A program made the position numbers and the translations under genes. Positions 1-6,341 of a DNA stretch of 6,866 nt are shown here, in pieces; positions within the stretch are counted from its first letter, which is position 1, and every line of letters begins with the position of its first letter. The DNA comes from UBA5399 sp964464145 (GTDB lineage: Bacteria > Bacillota > Clostridia > Christensenellales > Christensenellaceae). The stretch lies in contig CAYXFB010000104.1 in the NCBI GenBank assembly GCA_964464145.1, forward strand, positions 1 to 6,866. Reading direction: 5' to 3'. Below the pieces are notes generated by a model. It searched no databases and was not told the origin of the DNA. It saw nothing but the letters and a program-made list of their open reading frames with translations.

Positions 1-31
1 CCTAACATAAATCTTGTCATTGAAAGCTTAT

Positions 32-916
32 TTACAGAGATAACTTCACAAGCTCCCAAACCGCTTCTATGCTGATGACTTCTGTATTTATTGCAGAAGC
101 ATTGGCTTTTTTATTTTTTAAAGGAGTGTCAGCGCCAGTTGTGCCATGAGCCCTGGAATTGACCTTGTTGCACCACGCGATCGCTTGCCCGTTCAAATCT
201 TCCAAAGATTTGTATTGGATGCCCGTCATGAAATTATCCCGGACAAACGCTACGATGCGCTCCACCTTGCCTTTGGTTTGCCCACGGTAGGGTCTACACA
301 GCACAGGCTTGAACCCGTAGAATCCGGCAAAGTCTTCAAATTGGCTGTTCAGTTTGGAATCCTCCTGTTTCATCAGCCGCTTTACCACCACCTGCTTCAT
401 GTTGTCGTACAGTATTTCTTCCGGATAACCGCCCATATACCGGAACGCATTCTGGTGGCAACGAATCAGTGTATTGGTCGTCATATCCGTCACAAATTCG
501 CTGTACCGTATTCTGGAATAGCCGAGAATCATTAAAAAGCGGTACAGCTTTTTTAGCTCTTTGCCCTCCGGCACTAGATGATCCTCAAAATATGCCCAAT
601 CTACCTGGCCTTGCAACCCTGGCATCGTCTCGAACCTTACTGTCGCTTTCTCATCCAGTTCTTGCTTTTTCGATCCTACATAGCCTTTTACGATACTGTA
701 CTTACCCATAAATCCCTGTTCCTGCAGTTTTTCATAGATGCGCGCCGCACTATACGGCGCTTCTTCCAGCCATGTGTCCATTTGCTTCTTATTTGACGCC
801 GATTCCGCATACTTCTTCGCCGTTCTCGGGCCGATATGATATTTCTTCCCTATCTCCGTGTAGCTCATTCCTTTTTGGCGATCACTTCTGATATCCATCC
901 ATTTGTCTCATTCCAC
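32..916 (-). pseudogene. istA: IS21-family transposase IstA, C-terminally truncated
   Basis: This is the DDE transposase (IstA) of an IS21-family element, which cuts and joins element ends together with the ATPase IstB. The open frame from ATG at 898 gives 288 residues. It has an N-terminal helix-turn-helix (about 10-32, MSYTEIGKKYHIGPRTAKKY), then an integrase-like catalytic core with D100 (GQVDWA), D165 (ILYDNMKQ) and E213 (GKVERI), and the family signature HGTTG at 251-255. Full IstA proteins are usually 400 residues or more, so the C-terminal part is missing; the last ~30 residues do not look like IstA. The better original start is GTG at 914-916, with AAGGAG (924-929) seven bases upstream, but codon 3 of that frame is TGA (908-910). 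The gene is therefore probably dead twice over. The transposase call is secure; the nonsense and truncation interpretations are inference. Confidence 0.85.
127..137 (+). repeat. Inverted 11-bp copy of the IS21 tip at the istA break
   Basis: The plus strand reads TGTCAGCGCCA, an exact inverted match to the tip at 1018-1028. It falls within the istA frame at residues 255-258, immediately after the HGTTG signature, which is also where similarity to IstA appears to stop. It may be a remnant of the opposite element end joined by deletion, or coincidence. The flanks of the two copies show no matching target duplication. Confidence 0.35.
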
Positions 917-929
917 TTCTTCACTCCTT
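914..929 (-). promoter_or_regulatory. Ribosome binding site and likely ancestral GTG start of istA
   Basis: On the minus strand AAGGAG (924-929) sits seven bases before GTG (914-916), ideal Shine-Dalgarno spacing. That GTG is in frame with istA but reads V-E-stop-D-K-W-M-D-I-R. The ATG at 898 is about 25 bases from the AAGGAG and has no ribosome binding site of its own. The layout suggests the original gene started at GTG and acquired a stop. Confidence 0.5.
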
Positions 930-951
930 CCGCTCTCTTTTCTAGCAGAAA

Positions 952-1023
952 AAGTCTATCATTTTTCATCGCCGCTTTCCTACATTTTTTAACCGCCGCT
1001 TTCTTGCATTTTATCATTGGCGC
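952..1023 (-). repeat. Three near-24-bp tandem repeats at the IS21 element end
   Basis: Read on the minus strand, three units follow directly after the TGTCA tip: 1023-1000, 999-976 and 975-952. They begin GCGCCAATGATAAAATG, GCGGCGGTTAAAAAATG and GCGGCGATGAAAAATG, and the first two share 17 of 24 bases. The third fits best with a one-base slip. Repeated sites of this kind at IS21-family ends are known binding sites for the IstA helix-turn-helix, and these lie just outside the istA start as expected. Confidence 0.7.
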
Positions 1024-1028
1024 TGACA
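1018..1028 (-). repeat. IS21 terminal tip, TGTCAGCGCCA
   Basis: The minus strand reads TGTCAGCGCCA inward from 1028. It begins with the TG dinucleotide typical of IS21 ends and runs straight into the near-24-bp repeats. Outside it, the sequence is still readable as IS630-type transposase (DIHYP), which fixes the junction at 1028/1029 to within a few bases. An exact inverted copy lies at 127-137. Confidence 0.6.
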
Positions 1029-1615
1029 GGGTAATGAATATCCAACAGCTCCTTGATTTGCCCGGCCCAATCCTTTTTGGTTCTGCGTTCACTCGCCATA
1101 ACATGCCGCCAACATGCCAGCGGCTCTGAAAAGATGAAAATCGAACAGGTTCCGCAGCGCACATACTCATAGTCCTCTTTGGCTGTCTTTACCAGCTTCA
1201 TTCGTACTGGCGCCAGTTTTTCACCAAGCAATTGGCAAGGTTGCTCATCCATACATATCAGCGGAATATCGGCATCATATGGCAGAGCGTAGACCTCCAA
1301 AACATCTTCCATCCGAGCAACAAATTCGCCGTTCTGTTGCGCGGGGATGCACCACTGCTTTTTCAGGTGAGGCTTAAGTTGTGTTTTTTAAAGTGCGGCG
1401 CACTGTTTCCCTGCTCACAGATTGCACCTGTCTGACGTGCAGGCTTAACGATTCAGCTACCCGTGCCGGAGTTTTGGCGCACAGACCTGCCACGGTCTGC
1501 TTGTATGCCGGATTTGTCGCTCTTGCCATATTTGGCTGTCGTGGCGCTCCACATACCTTCGCTCGTCCTCACGGATGTCTTCCCATACCGCTGCTATGAA
1601 TTTTTCAAGGTGCAT
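1029..1615 (-). pseudogene. IS630-family transposase relic, frameshifted and interrupted
   Basis: These are remains of an IS630-type (Tc1/mariner-like DDE) transposase. The longest readable stretch runs from about 1381 down to 1029 in one frame: LKPHLKKQWCIP, then GEFVARMEDVLEVY, CMDEQPCQLLG with the first catalytic Asp, DYEYVRCGTCSIF, EPLACWRHV and RRTKKDWAGQIKELLDIHYP. These blocks are typical of the family. Upstream, in a second frame (about 1550-1385), it reads GAPRQPN ... VSRETVRRTLK. A frameshift in the A-run near 1385 separates the two. A further frame (about 1555-1615, WEDIREDERR) may be the N-terminal part. The protein stops at HYP, where the IS21 tip begins, so the second catalytic Asp, the Glu and the C-terminus are absent. 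No intact start or terminal inverted repeat was identified. Confidence 0.75.
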
Positions 1616-1623
1616 CAACGAGG

Positions 1624-1663
1624 TAAAAAAATACCCCTTCACTTATATGCGGAAGTGAAGAGG
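1624..1663 (-). terminator. Rho-independent terminator of the sigma-like gene
   Basis: On the minus strand, CCTCTTCACTT (1663-1653) pairs with AAGTGAAGGGG (1644-1634) across an 8-base loop. The stem has 11 pairs with one G-U wobble and is followed by TATTTTTTT. It begins 20 bases after the stop codon of the sigma-like gene. The stem-then-T-tract order fits minus-strand transcription, so it should end that transcript before the mobile-element relics. Confidence 0.85.
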
Positions 1664-1682
1664 CAGTTTGAGCAAGTTTTTT

Positions 1683-2063
1683 TTATTGTTTATTTAATAT
1701 TTTTTTGAGCTTAGCTAAAATACGTTGCTTACGCCAATTTACAGTTCTTTGCGGTAAATCAAATATCTTAGCAACAGTTCGCTCTGACTGTTTTGAAAAA
1801 TATATTGCTTCTATCAAAGCACGTTCTTCATCCGAAAGCATATTCAGTGCCTTTTGCAGCGATTCCTTTTCCAGCTCAGCAATAGCAATATCCTCAGCGG
1901 AAGATGTATCCGATTCTGTCATATCGCAATATTCAACTTCATTGAATATTCTGGCTTTTTCGCTTTTTCGCTCACGCCACTGCGGACGATAGTATGCTTC
2001 ATATACTTCTTGCGTTACCGGAATGTGTTCGCCTTTTAGCCATATGTATCTGTTTCTGCCCAC
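1683..2063 (-). CDS. Sigma-70 region-4-like DNA-binding protein
   Basis: This 126-residue protein ends in a sigma-70 region-4-type domain (about 64-124). It shows the LEKESLQKALNMLSDEERALIE helices, then a helix-turn-helix around residues 92-114 (SERTVAKIFDLPQRTVNWRK) and a basic tail (ILAKLKKILNK). The N-terminal 35 residues (GRNRYIWLKGEHIPVTQEVY) match the opening of a clostridial group of small sigma-like proteins. Region 2, which would bind the core enzyme and the -10 element, is absent, so it may act as a regulator or atypical sigma rather than a standard one. The start is GTG at 2061-2063, seven bases after GGAGG. An out-of-frame ATG overlaps it by one base (ATGTGGGC) and would give a different peptide, so GTG is preferred because it keeps the conserved GRNRYIW. 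The gene appears to form its own unit, with its own leader and terminator. Target promoters are unknown. Confidence 0.8.
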   Translation of the reverse strand: MGRNRYIWLKGEHIPVTQEVYEAYYRPQWRERKSEKARIFNEVEYCDMTESDTSSAEDIAIAELEKESLQKALNMLSDEERALIEAIYFSKQSERTVAKIFDLPQRTVNWRKQRILAKLKKILNKQ

Positions 2064-2070
2064 ATCGCAC

Positions 2071-2100
2071 CCTCCTTTCTCAAGTAATTTTTGAGAAAAG
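2071..2100 (-). promoter_or_regulatory. Hairpin abutting the Shine-Dalgarno of the sigma-like gene
   Basis: In the minus-strand transcript TTTCTCAA (2098-2091) pairs with TTGAGAAA (2083-2076) across a 7-base loop, and the stem can extend by a U-G and a C-G pair into the first bases of GGAGGG. The ribosome binding site therefore lies directly against, and partly within, the stem. It could tune translation or be a protein-binding palindrome. The pairing is visible; any regulatory role is inference. Confidence 0.45.
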
Positions 2101-2280
2101 AGAAAATTGGCGGGGCACGGGCCCTATTATTTGGGCATAATAAAAAAGCGTCTAGAACAAACGCTCTTACATCATATTTATGGTTTTTTTGTAATATGCT
2201 TACATTGAAAAAAGAGAGCAACAAGTATCATGCCTATTTTTGTGTTTTTACAGCAATTTGTGTGGGGTTGCTTACTTCAC
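2101..2280 (-). other. Leader and intergenic region before the sigma-like gene
   Basis: No gene is supported here. The minus strand carries a short stem AGAGCGT/ACGCTTT (2167-2145) followed by TTTTATT, resembling a weak terminator or attenuator. A GC-rich patch follows with GCCC/GGGC pairing (2136-2121) and a nearby GTGCCCC. The rest is AT-rich. I found no convincing -35/-10 pair for the sigma-like gene, although a promoter should lie here if the upstream terminator works. Confidence 0.4.
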
Positions 2281-2322
2281 AAAATAAAGGGACAGTTCTA
2301 CCTTTACAGTATCGCTGCCCTT
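2281..2322 (-). terminator. Probable terminator of the three-gene cluster
   Basis: On the minus strand AAGGGCAG (2322-2315) pairs with CTGTCCCTT (2295-2287) with one bulged U, followed by TATTTT. It lies about 43 bases after the stop of the secreted-protein gene. The loop is long (19 bases) and the T-tract is interrupted by an A, so strength is uncertain, but position and polarity fit. Confidence 0.55.
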
Positions 2323-2364
2323 CATTTGCTATATTATATTATTATGTAGATAGAACTATTTTGT

Positions 2365-4023
2365 TTAGAAAGGCTGCATTGCGTGCGACCACATATATAT
2401 TGTGTCTGTTACTGGTTCAACCGTCCCAACATATTCGTCATTACCAATGCCCACTCCAATTTTACATAAACTATAAAAATGTATGAGATTGGACACGCTA
2501 TTATATACTTGTCTGTCCCAGATAGATGGCGGCAGATTATCAAATGTAAGTTTGTATTTACCCGAATCATTAGTATAATAACCCTTAGCTATCCTCTCCC
2601 TATTTCCGCTTGATTCCGGCCATGCCTCTGACTTATATGCTCCTACCACTTCAAATCCATCTGCAACGGGATCACCAAAAACATCGTATACCGTTCCAAA
2701 TACATCAAGCCACTTTCCGGCATAACTATAATGATATCCTTCCGGCCACAGTATCCAATTTCCCGTTGTTTTATTCTCTTCACAAGCATAATCCTCAATA
2801 GTTATCGAATGAGGCTTTGCTCTCGCTTCAGAAATCATTACCTCCATCCTATATTGGTGCCATGTATGCGAATTTCTATCATTTGGAACGACTCTAATAT
2901 AGTAGTTGGAAACCGTTTCTGACTCCATAAATCTATACTGATCGCCGTTTGGATAGATCTTTTGCATTTTCATCGTTCCGTTTTCAGCTTCTTTGTACAA
3001 CTCAATTTTATCATTTGCATCTCCCTTAAGTCGTACATCAATATACTCATACGCGTTGGGAACAGTCACTTGCAGGTTAAACCAGTCATTATCGCTTTTA
3101 GAGTTGAGGGCAATTCCTTCTATATACTGTCCGGGTAGAAGTACTGCACATGGTTTCTTAGCGTTCTGGTCATTTTCTCCAAAATTATAACTTCCTTGCT
3201 CATCAATAGAATAATATACTGTATATGGCTTATTAATATCTCCGCCGTTTCTTGAATAAACTGCAAGCATATAAGCTTTTTTTGCATTTGATGTGTTTAT
3301 TATATCCACACCTTCGTCCAATGTAGTATTATCGTTATTGAAGTAGGTTGTATATGTTGAATTCTTTACTTCATTTTTTATCTCTCCTGTCGATGTATCG
3401 CACTCATAAAGATATAGATCATAATCTAGATTTTTATCATTCGGACACTCCATGCCTATTTGTAATATTTCTTTAGGATATAGTATAAAATAGCCGTAAG
3501 CTTCTACCGAGCCCGGAGTTGCATTTGCTCCTTGAAATTCTTCATCAATTAATGCTTGCGGTGACGCAGTACCCGGCTCATTACTCGTTCCACCGACATT
3601 TTCACCGGTAACAATTTTCACATCAGCACGCTTTACTTTATCTATATCCGGAGGTTCCACTACTGACTGAGACGTTGCTACACTTTCACCTTGTCGCATA
3701 GCCTCCTCTAACGTAATTTCCTCAACTTCTCCAATAGGTAATTTTTTTGAATCAAGCGATATTGTAGGATCGATCACTGCTCTAGGGATTATTTTCTCGC
3801 CTACTTCATCGGTAACCATAGGTATGTTATTAATATCCAAACCTTCATGCATTTCTGAATCGTTTGTATTTTCTGGTTTTTCATTGTTATCATTAACCGC
3901 TTCCTGTTCATTTATGTAATTATTTTGTGCATCGATTTCAAGTGCAAAAGACACAGAGAAAAGAGAAAATATAATGACAACAATTATTACTGCTACTGCA
4001 ATTCTATGTGATTTACTAAACAT
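2365..4023 (-). CDS. Secreted multidomain beta-rich protein, function unknown
   Basis: This 552-residue exported protein has a classic signal peptide: basic MFSKSHR, a hydrophobic stretch over about 8-24, and probable cleavage after SFA (27). Residues 28-170 are acidic, Asn/Glu-rich and probably an unstructured linker. Two stretches resemble bacterial pre-peptidase C-terminal (PPC-like) beta domains: about 175-272 (LDYDLYLYECD, AYMLAVYSRNGG) and 288-397 (SDNDWFNLQV, NYYIRVVPND). Residues about 435-500 (VFGTVYDVFGDPVADGFEV, then TNDSGKYKLTFDNLPP) resemble a carboxypeptidase-regulatory-like fold. No protease or other catalytic motif, LPXTG anchor or C-terminal membrane segment is visible, so it is either released or held by partners. 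The ATG at 4023 has a modest AAAGG upstream. It is the last gene of the cluster, 38 bases after the duplicated protein, so co-transcription is likely. The signal peptide is clear; the domain names are inferred from pattern only. Confidence 0.8.
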   Translation of the reverse strand: MFSKSHRIAVAVIIVVIIFSLFSVSFALEIDAQNNYINEQEAVNDNNEKPENTNDSEMHEGLDINNIPMVTDEVGEKIIPRAVIDPTISLDSKKLPIGEVEEITLEEAMRQGESVATSQSVVEPPDIDKVKRADVKIVTGENVGGTSNEPGTASPQALIDEEFQGANATPGSVEAYGYFILYPKEILQIGMECPNDKNLDYDLYLYECDTSTGEIKNEVKNSTYTTYFNNDNTTLDEGVDIINTSNAKKAYMLAVYSRNGGDINKPYTVYYSIDEQGSYNFGENDQNAKKPCAVLLPGQYIEGIALNSKSDNDWFNLQVTVPNAYEYIDVRLKGDANDKIELYKEAENGTMKMQKIYPNGDQYRFMESETVSNYYIRVVPNDRNSHTWHQYRMEVMISEARAKPHSITIEDYACEENKTTGNWILWPEGYHYSYAGKWLDVFGTVYDVFGDPVADGFEVVGAYKSEAWPESSGNRERIAKGYYTNDSGKYKLTFDNLPPSIWDRQVYNSVSNLIHFYSLCKIGVGIGNDEYVGTVEPVTDTIYMWSHAMQPF

Positions 4024-4061
4024 ATCAAAACCTTTTTCACATTATTGTTATAACTAAATCA

Positions 4062-5042
4062 TTAAAAAATCAAATCAAACATTCTGTATAAGACATCCCG
4101 ATCCTGAGAAATATATTTATCCTTATTACTCTCTTTATATCCGTTAAAATCATAGTTTGCACGCATTTCTTTAGCATACCAGTCCATCACCTGATTAAAA
4201 CTATCGATAAACGACTCGTTACCATCTGTCGATACGCCGCTAAATTTACGATAGATGTCCCCCTCCAATGTATTCATACTCAAATCATCGTTATACATGC
4301 GGTAGTAATCATACTTAGCTTGATTTGCTGCTACCATAGCATCAACGCTGACACCGTTTGCAAAATACCCGCTTCCCGATGACGAAACGGCATTTACCGC
4401 TGCGCGCACTTTTTCTAATGCAGGGCTGTGATTGCTTCTCACCATCGCTTTTTCAATGTTGCTTGCAAACGTATTTGTAAGCTTTTCAGCAGTGTTTTTT
4501 TCAAAGTTTTCTGTAGCATATTTATTTATAGCCGCTACAGCCATGCCCATCTGTGCCTTTCTAGAGTAAGCGCCACCCGGCTGCATTGCGTCCATCACTT
4601 GTGCTATCTTTTGCTGCGTGGACACAATTTCGCCCAGCGTCATCTCCATTCCTTCAAACGATATTTTGCTTTGGGATGAATATATGCTGTACACGCCCGT
4701 CTTTTTGTGATTCGCGGCAATCTCCGTTATTGATTGCTTTATTTGATTAGCCACATTTTGTATGGTTTCCTCCGAGTTGTGTACATCTATAAAAAGCATT
4801 TTCCCGTTTGTGTCATAATCATATTCTCTGCCGTGCCCACCGAAATATTCCAGCATACGTTCCGCAAAGACATATATGGTTCTATCCGCATTATCGTCCG
4901 TAAAACCATATTCTGAAAGCGATTTTGCCATTCTTTCTATAAAATCCGTAGAATTATACAGCCAATCATGCCCCAGATCGTTTCTGTAATCTTCTATGTG
5001 CTCATTATATTTTCGCGCTATTTGAGCGTTCGAATCGTTTTT
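4062..5042 (-). repeat. Second copy of the internal protein duplication
   Basis: This codes for about residues 420-745. It shares seven ordered blocks with copy 1, at offsets growing from about 320 to 345 residues because of small insertions and deletions. It ends exactly at the protein C-terminus with YRMFDLIF, equivalent to DVMFDTV in copy 1. Confidence 0.6.
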
Positions 5043-6299
5043 TTCTATTTGGCGTGAAGCTATTGTTTCATTTTTGGGTTTGCTATCCCAATTGTTTTTG
5101 TTTACCGTATCAAACATCACATCTATTATATTACTCAACTCACTCATCATTTTCGGCTTCGTACCAAGCGCCATTCCACGCCAGGAACCCAAGCTGTCCA
5201 ATTCCTTATTAAGCCAATCATAAGCGGCATCCAGTGCCGTTTTTGAGCTGATTTCAACACTCGCGAATTTGCGATATGTGGCTGAATTTATATTGTTATC
5301 ATCTGTGATACTTTGAAGATGGTTATTATAATAGTTTTCTTGCGTACCCTTTACAGAGTTCATTACCATGCCCATATCCAGCTGCTCTTTTGTACGCCTG
5401 TCCATTTCATTCTGTATTCGTTTCTCATATAGCTTTACCAGCTTATCTCCCAGTTCCGGACTTAGCCTGCTTTGCGCAAATTGCTTCACCGCAGCCATAG
5501 ACAGCCCCAGCTCTGCAAATGAAGCCGTGTCATAAGAAGCGTCCAGCGGCGATGTGATTTCTTGCATTGCCTGCTGAATATCCACCATATCGCCCATGCT
5601 CATTTCAAAATCTTTTATATTTATTTTTGTTTTGAGCTCTGAAAAACCTGCGCCCTTGCCGCTTTTTATATTTTCTGCCATTTCAAATATTGCCGTTTTA
5701 AACTGTTCTGCCAGAGCCAGCGTTTCTTCCCGGCTGGTATGGTTGAAGACCAGCACCCTGCTGTATGTATCTGACCGCTCGTTGTATCCTTCCTGATACC
5801 CCACACTGTAGCCGCCAAAAAACTCCAACGCGCGCTCGGCAAATGTTTGCGTTAACCTGTAAAACTCTTCGCCGTCTTTATCCCAATCCAAGTTAAAGCT
5901 GCCGTCCACTATTTTTTGCGCAAATTTTTGGAAAAAATCTGCCGAACCGTTCAGCCAGTCGTGCCCAAAATTATTATGATAAGCCTTTTCGCCAACCATA
6001 TGCCACATCATTGGCTCGTAACCGCCCTCAACAGAAAGCTCCGGTTCTTCCGGCACTTGGCTTGCAGCGTTTTGCGCCGCCCAGTTTATGTATTTTCTTA
6101 TGTGATCTGTATTTAAATTCTTCAGTTCCTTTTCTGTAACGTTCAGCTCCAGCATTGCCGCCCTTTCTTCCGGCGTCAATTGCACACCTGCGTCGTTGCT
6201 CTTTGGCCCGGAAGCAAGCTCTGTTATTTGCGATACCCCGAGCTCTATTTTTTGCATAACAAGATTTTTTGCGTATTTGTTTTCGGTATTGATACCCAT
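4062..6299 (-). CDS. Large cysteine-free protein with two diverged tandem units
   Basis: I do not recognise a family for this 745-residue protein. It consists of two copies of one ~340-residue unit. Matching blocks (copy 1 / copy 2) are GHDWL 112/443 in a D/N-rich context; FAERALEFFGGY 153 / FAERMLEYFGGH 478; FEMSMGDMVDIQQ 231 / MEMTLGEIVSTQQ 551; GLSMAAVKQFA 265 / GMAVAAINKYA 585; TYRKFASV 341 / IYRKFSGV 682; DWLNKE 361 / DWYAKE 706; and DVMFD 393 / YRMFD 738. It has no signal peptide, no membrane segment and no cysteine, and is largely helical in composition. The ATG at 6299 follows AAGGAGG with nine-base spacing, so the start is firm. It sits 42 bases after the 147-residue gene and 38 before the secreted-protein gene. 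Export by a non-Sec route or a cytosolic structural role are both possible. No catalytic motif is evident. Confidence 0.85.
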   Translation of the reverse strand: MGINTENKYAKNLVMQKIELGVSQITELASGPKSNDAGVQLTPEERAAMLELNVTEKELKNLNTDHIRKYINWAAQNAASQVPEEPELSVEGGYEPMMWHMVGEKAYHNNFGHDWLNGSADFFQKFAQKIVDGSFNLDWDKDGEEFYRLTQTFAERALEFFGGYSVGYQEGYNERSDTYSRVLVFNHTSREETLALAEQFKTAIFEMAENIKSGKGAGFSELKTKINIKDFEMSMGDMVDIQQAMQEITSPLDASYDTASFAELGLSMAAVKQFAQSRLSPELGDKLVKLYEKRIQNEMDRRTKEQLDMGMVMNSVKGTQENYYNNHLQSITDDNNINSATYRKFASVEISSKTALDAAYDWLNKELDSLGSWRGMALGTKPKMMSELSNIIDVMFDTVNKNNWDSKPKNETIASRQIEKNDSNAQIARKYNEHIEDYRNDLGHDWLYNSTDFIERMAKSLSEYGFTDDNADRTIYVFAERMLEYFGGHGREYDYDTNGKMLFIDVHNSEETIQNVANQIKQSITEIAANHKKTGVYSIYSSQSKISFEGMEMTLGEIVSTQQKIAQVMDAMQPGGAYSRKAQMGMAVAAINKYATENFEKNTAEKLTNTFASNIEKAMVRSNHSPALEKVRAAVNAVSSSGSGYFANGVSVDAMVAANQAKYDYYRMYNDDLSMNTLEGDIYRKFSGVSTDGNESFIDSFNQVMDWYAKEMRANYDFNGYKESNKDKYISQDRDVLYRMFDLIF
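5043..6051 (-). repeat. First copy of the internal protein duplication
   Basis: This is the stretch coding for about residues 83-419, from before the first GHDWL to after the DVMFDTV block. It aligns at the protein level with the second copy (about 4062-5042). DNA identity is low except in short stretches around the GHDWL codons, so the duplication is old and both units are under constraint. The boundaries are approximate. Confidence 0.6.
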
Positions 6300-6341
6300 A
6301 TTTTTTGGCCTCCTTGCCGTGATATAAGTTTGTTAAATATA

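Larger units (their letters stand above)
1..1028 (-). mobile_element. IS21-family element relic, istA end only
   Basis: The element runs on the minus strand from a TGTCAGCGCCA tip at 1028 through three near-24-bp tandem repeats and into istA. IS21 elements characteristically end in TG...CA and carry several internal transposase-binding repeats near each end, which matches what is seen here. The partner ATPase gene istB, normally directly downstream of istA, is not in the window, and recognisable istA ends around position 127. The lower boundary is uncertain. The element may be deleted at 127, where an 11-bp inverted copy of the tip lies, or it may continue in decayed form past the window edge. 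It interrupts an IS630-type relic, so it arrived later. Confidence 0.7.

Noticed and set aside
1029..1033. Target-site duplication of the IS21 element
   Set aside because: The bases outside the tip at 1029 onward and those outside the inverted copy at 126 and below do not match over 4-8 bases.
865..1170. A 101-codon minus-strand frame across the IS junction, ending VIAKKE
   Set aside because: It bridges IS630 coding in the wrong frame, the IS21 repeats and the istA start, so it is a chance reading frame created by the insertion.
2152..2167. LexA-like box (AGAACAAACGCTCT, 11 of 14 to the Firmicutes consensus)
   Set aside because: Three mismatches, two at the edges and one in the conserved right arm, and it coincides with the short terminator-like stem, which explains the symmetry better.
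2036..2224. A 62-codon minus-strand frame overlapping the start of the sigma-like gene
   Set aside because: It has no ribosome binding site or coding character of its own and runs through the structured leader; only its last codons reuse the sigma gene's signals.
2091..2486. A 131-codon plus-strand frame
   Set aside because: It crosses the intergenic region, the terminator and the end of the secreted-protein gene, has no ribosome binding site, and its product resembles nothing; its hydrophobic look comes from T-rich DNA.
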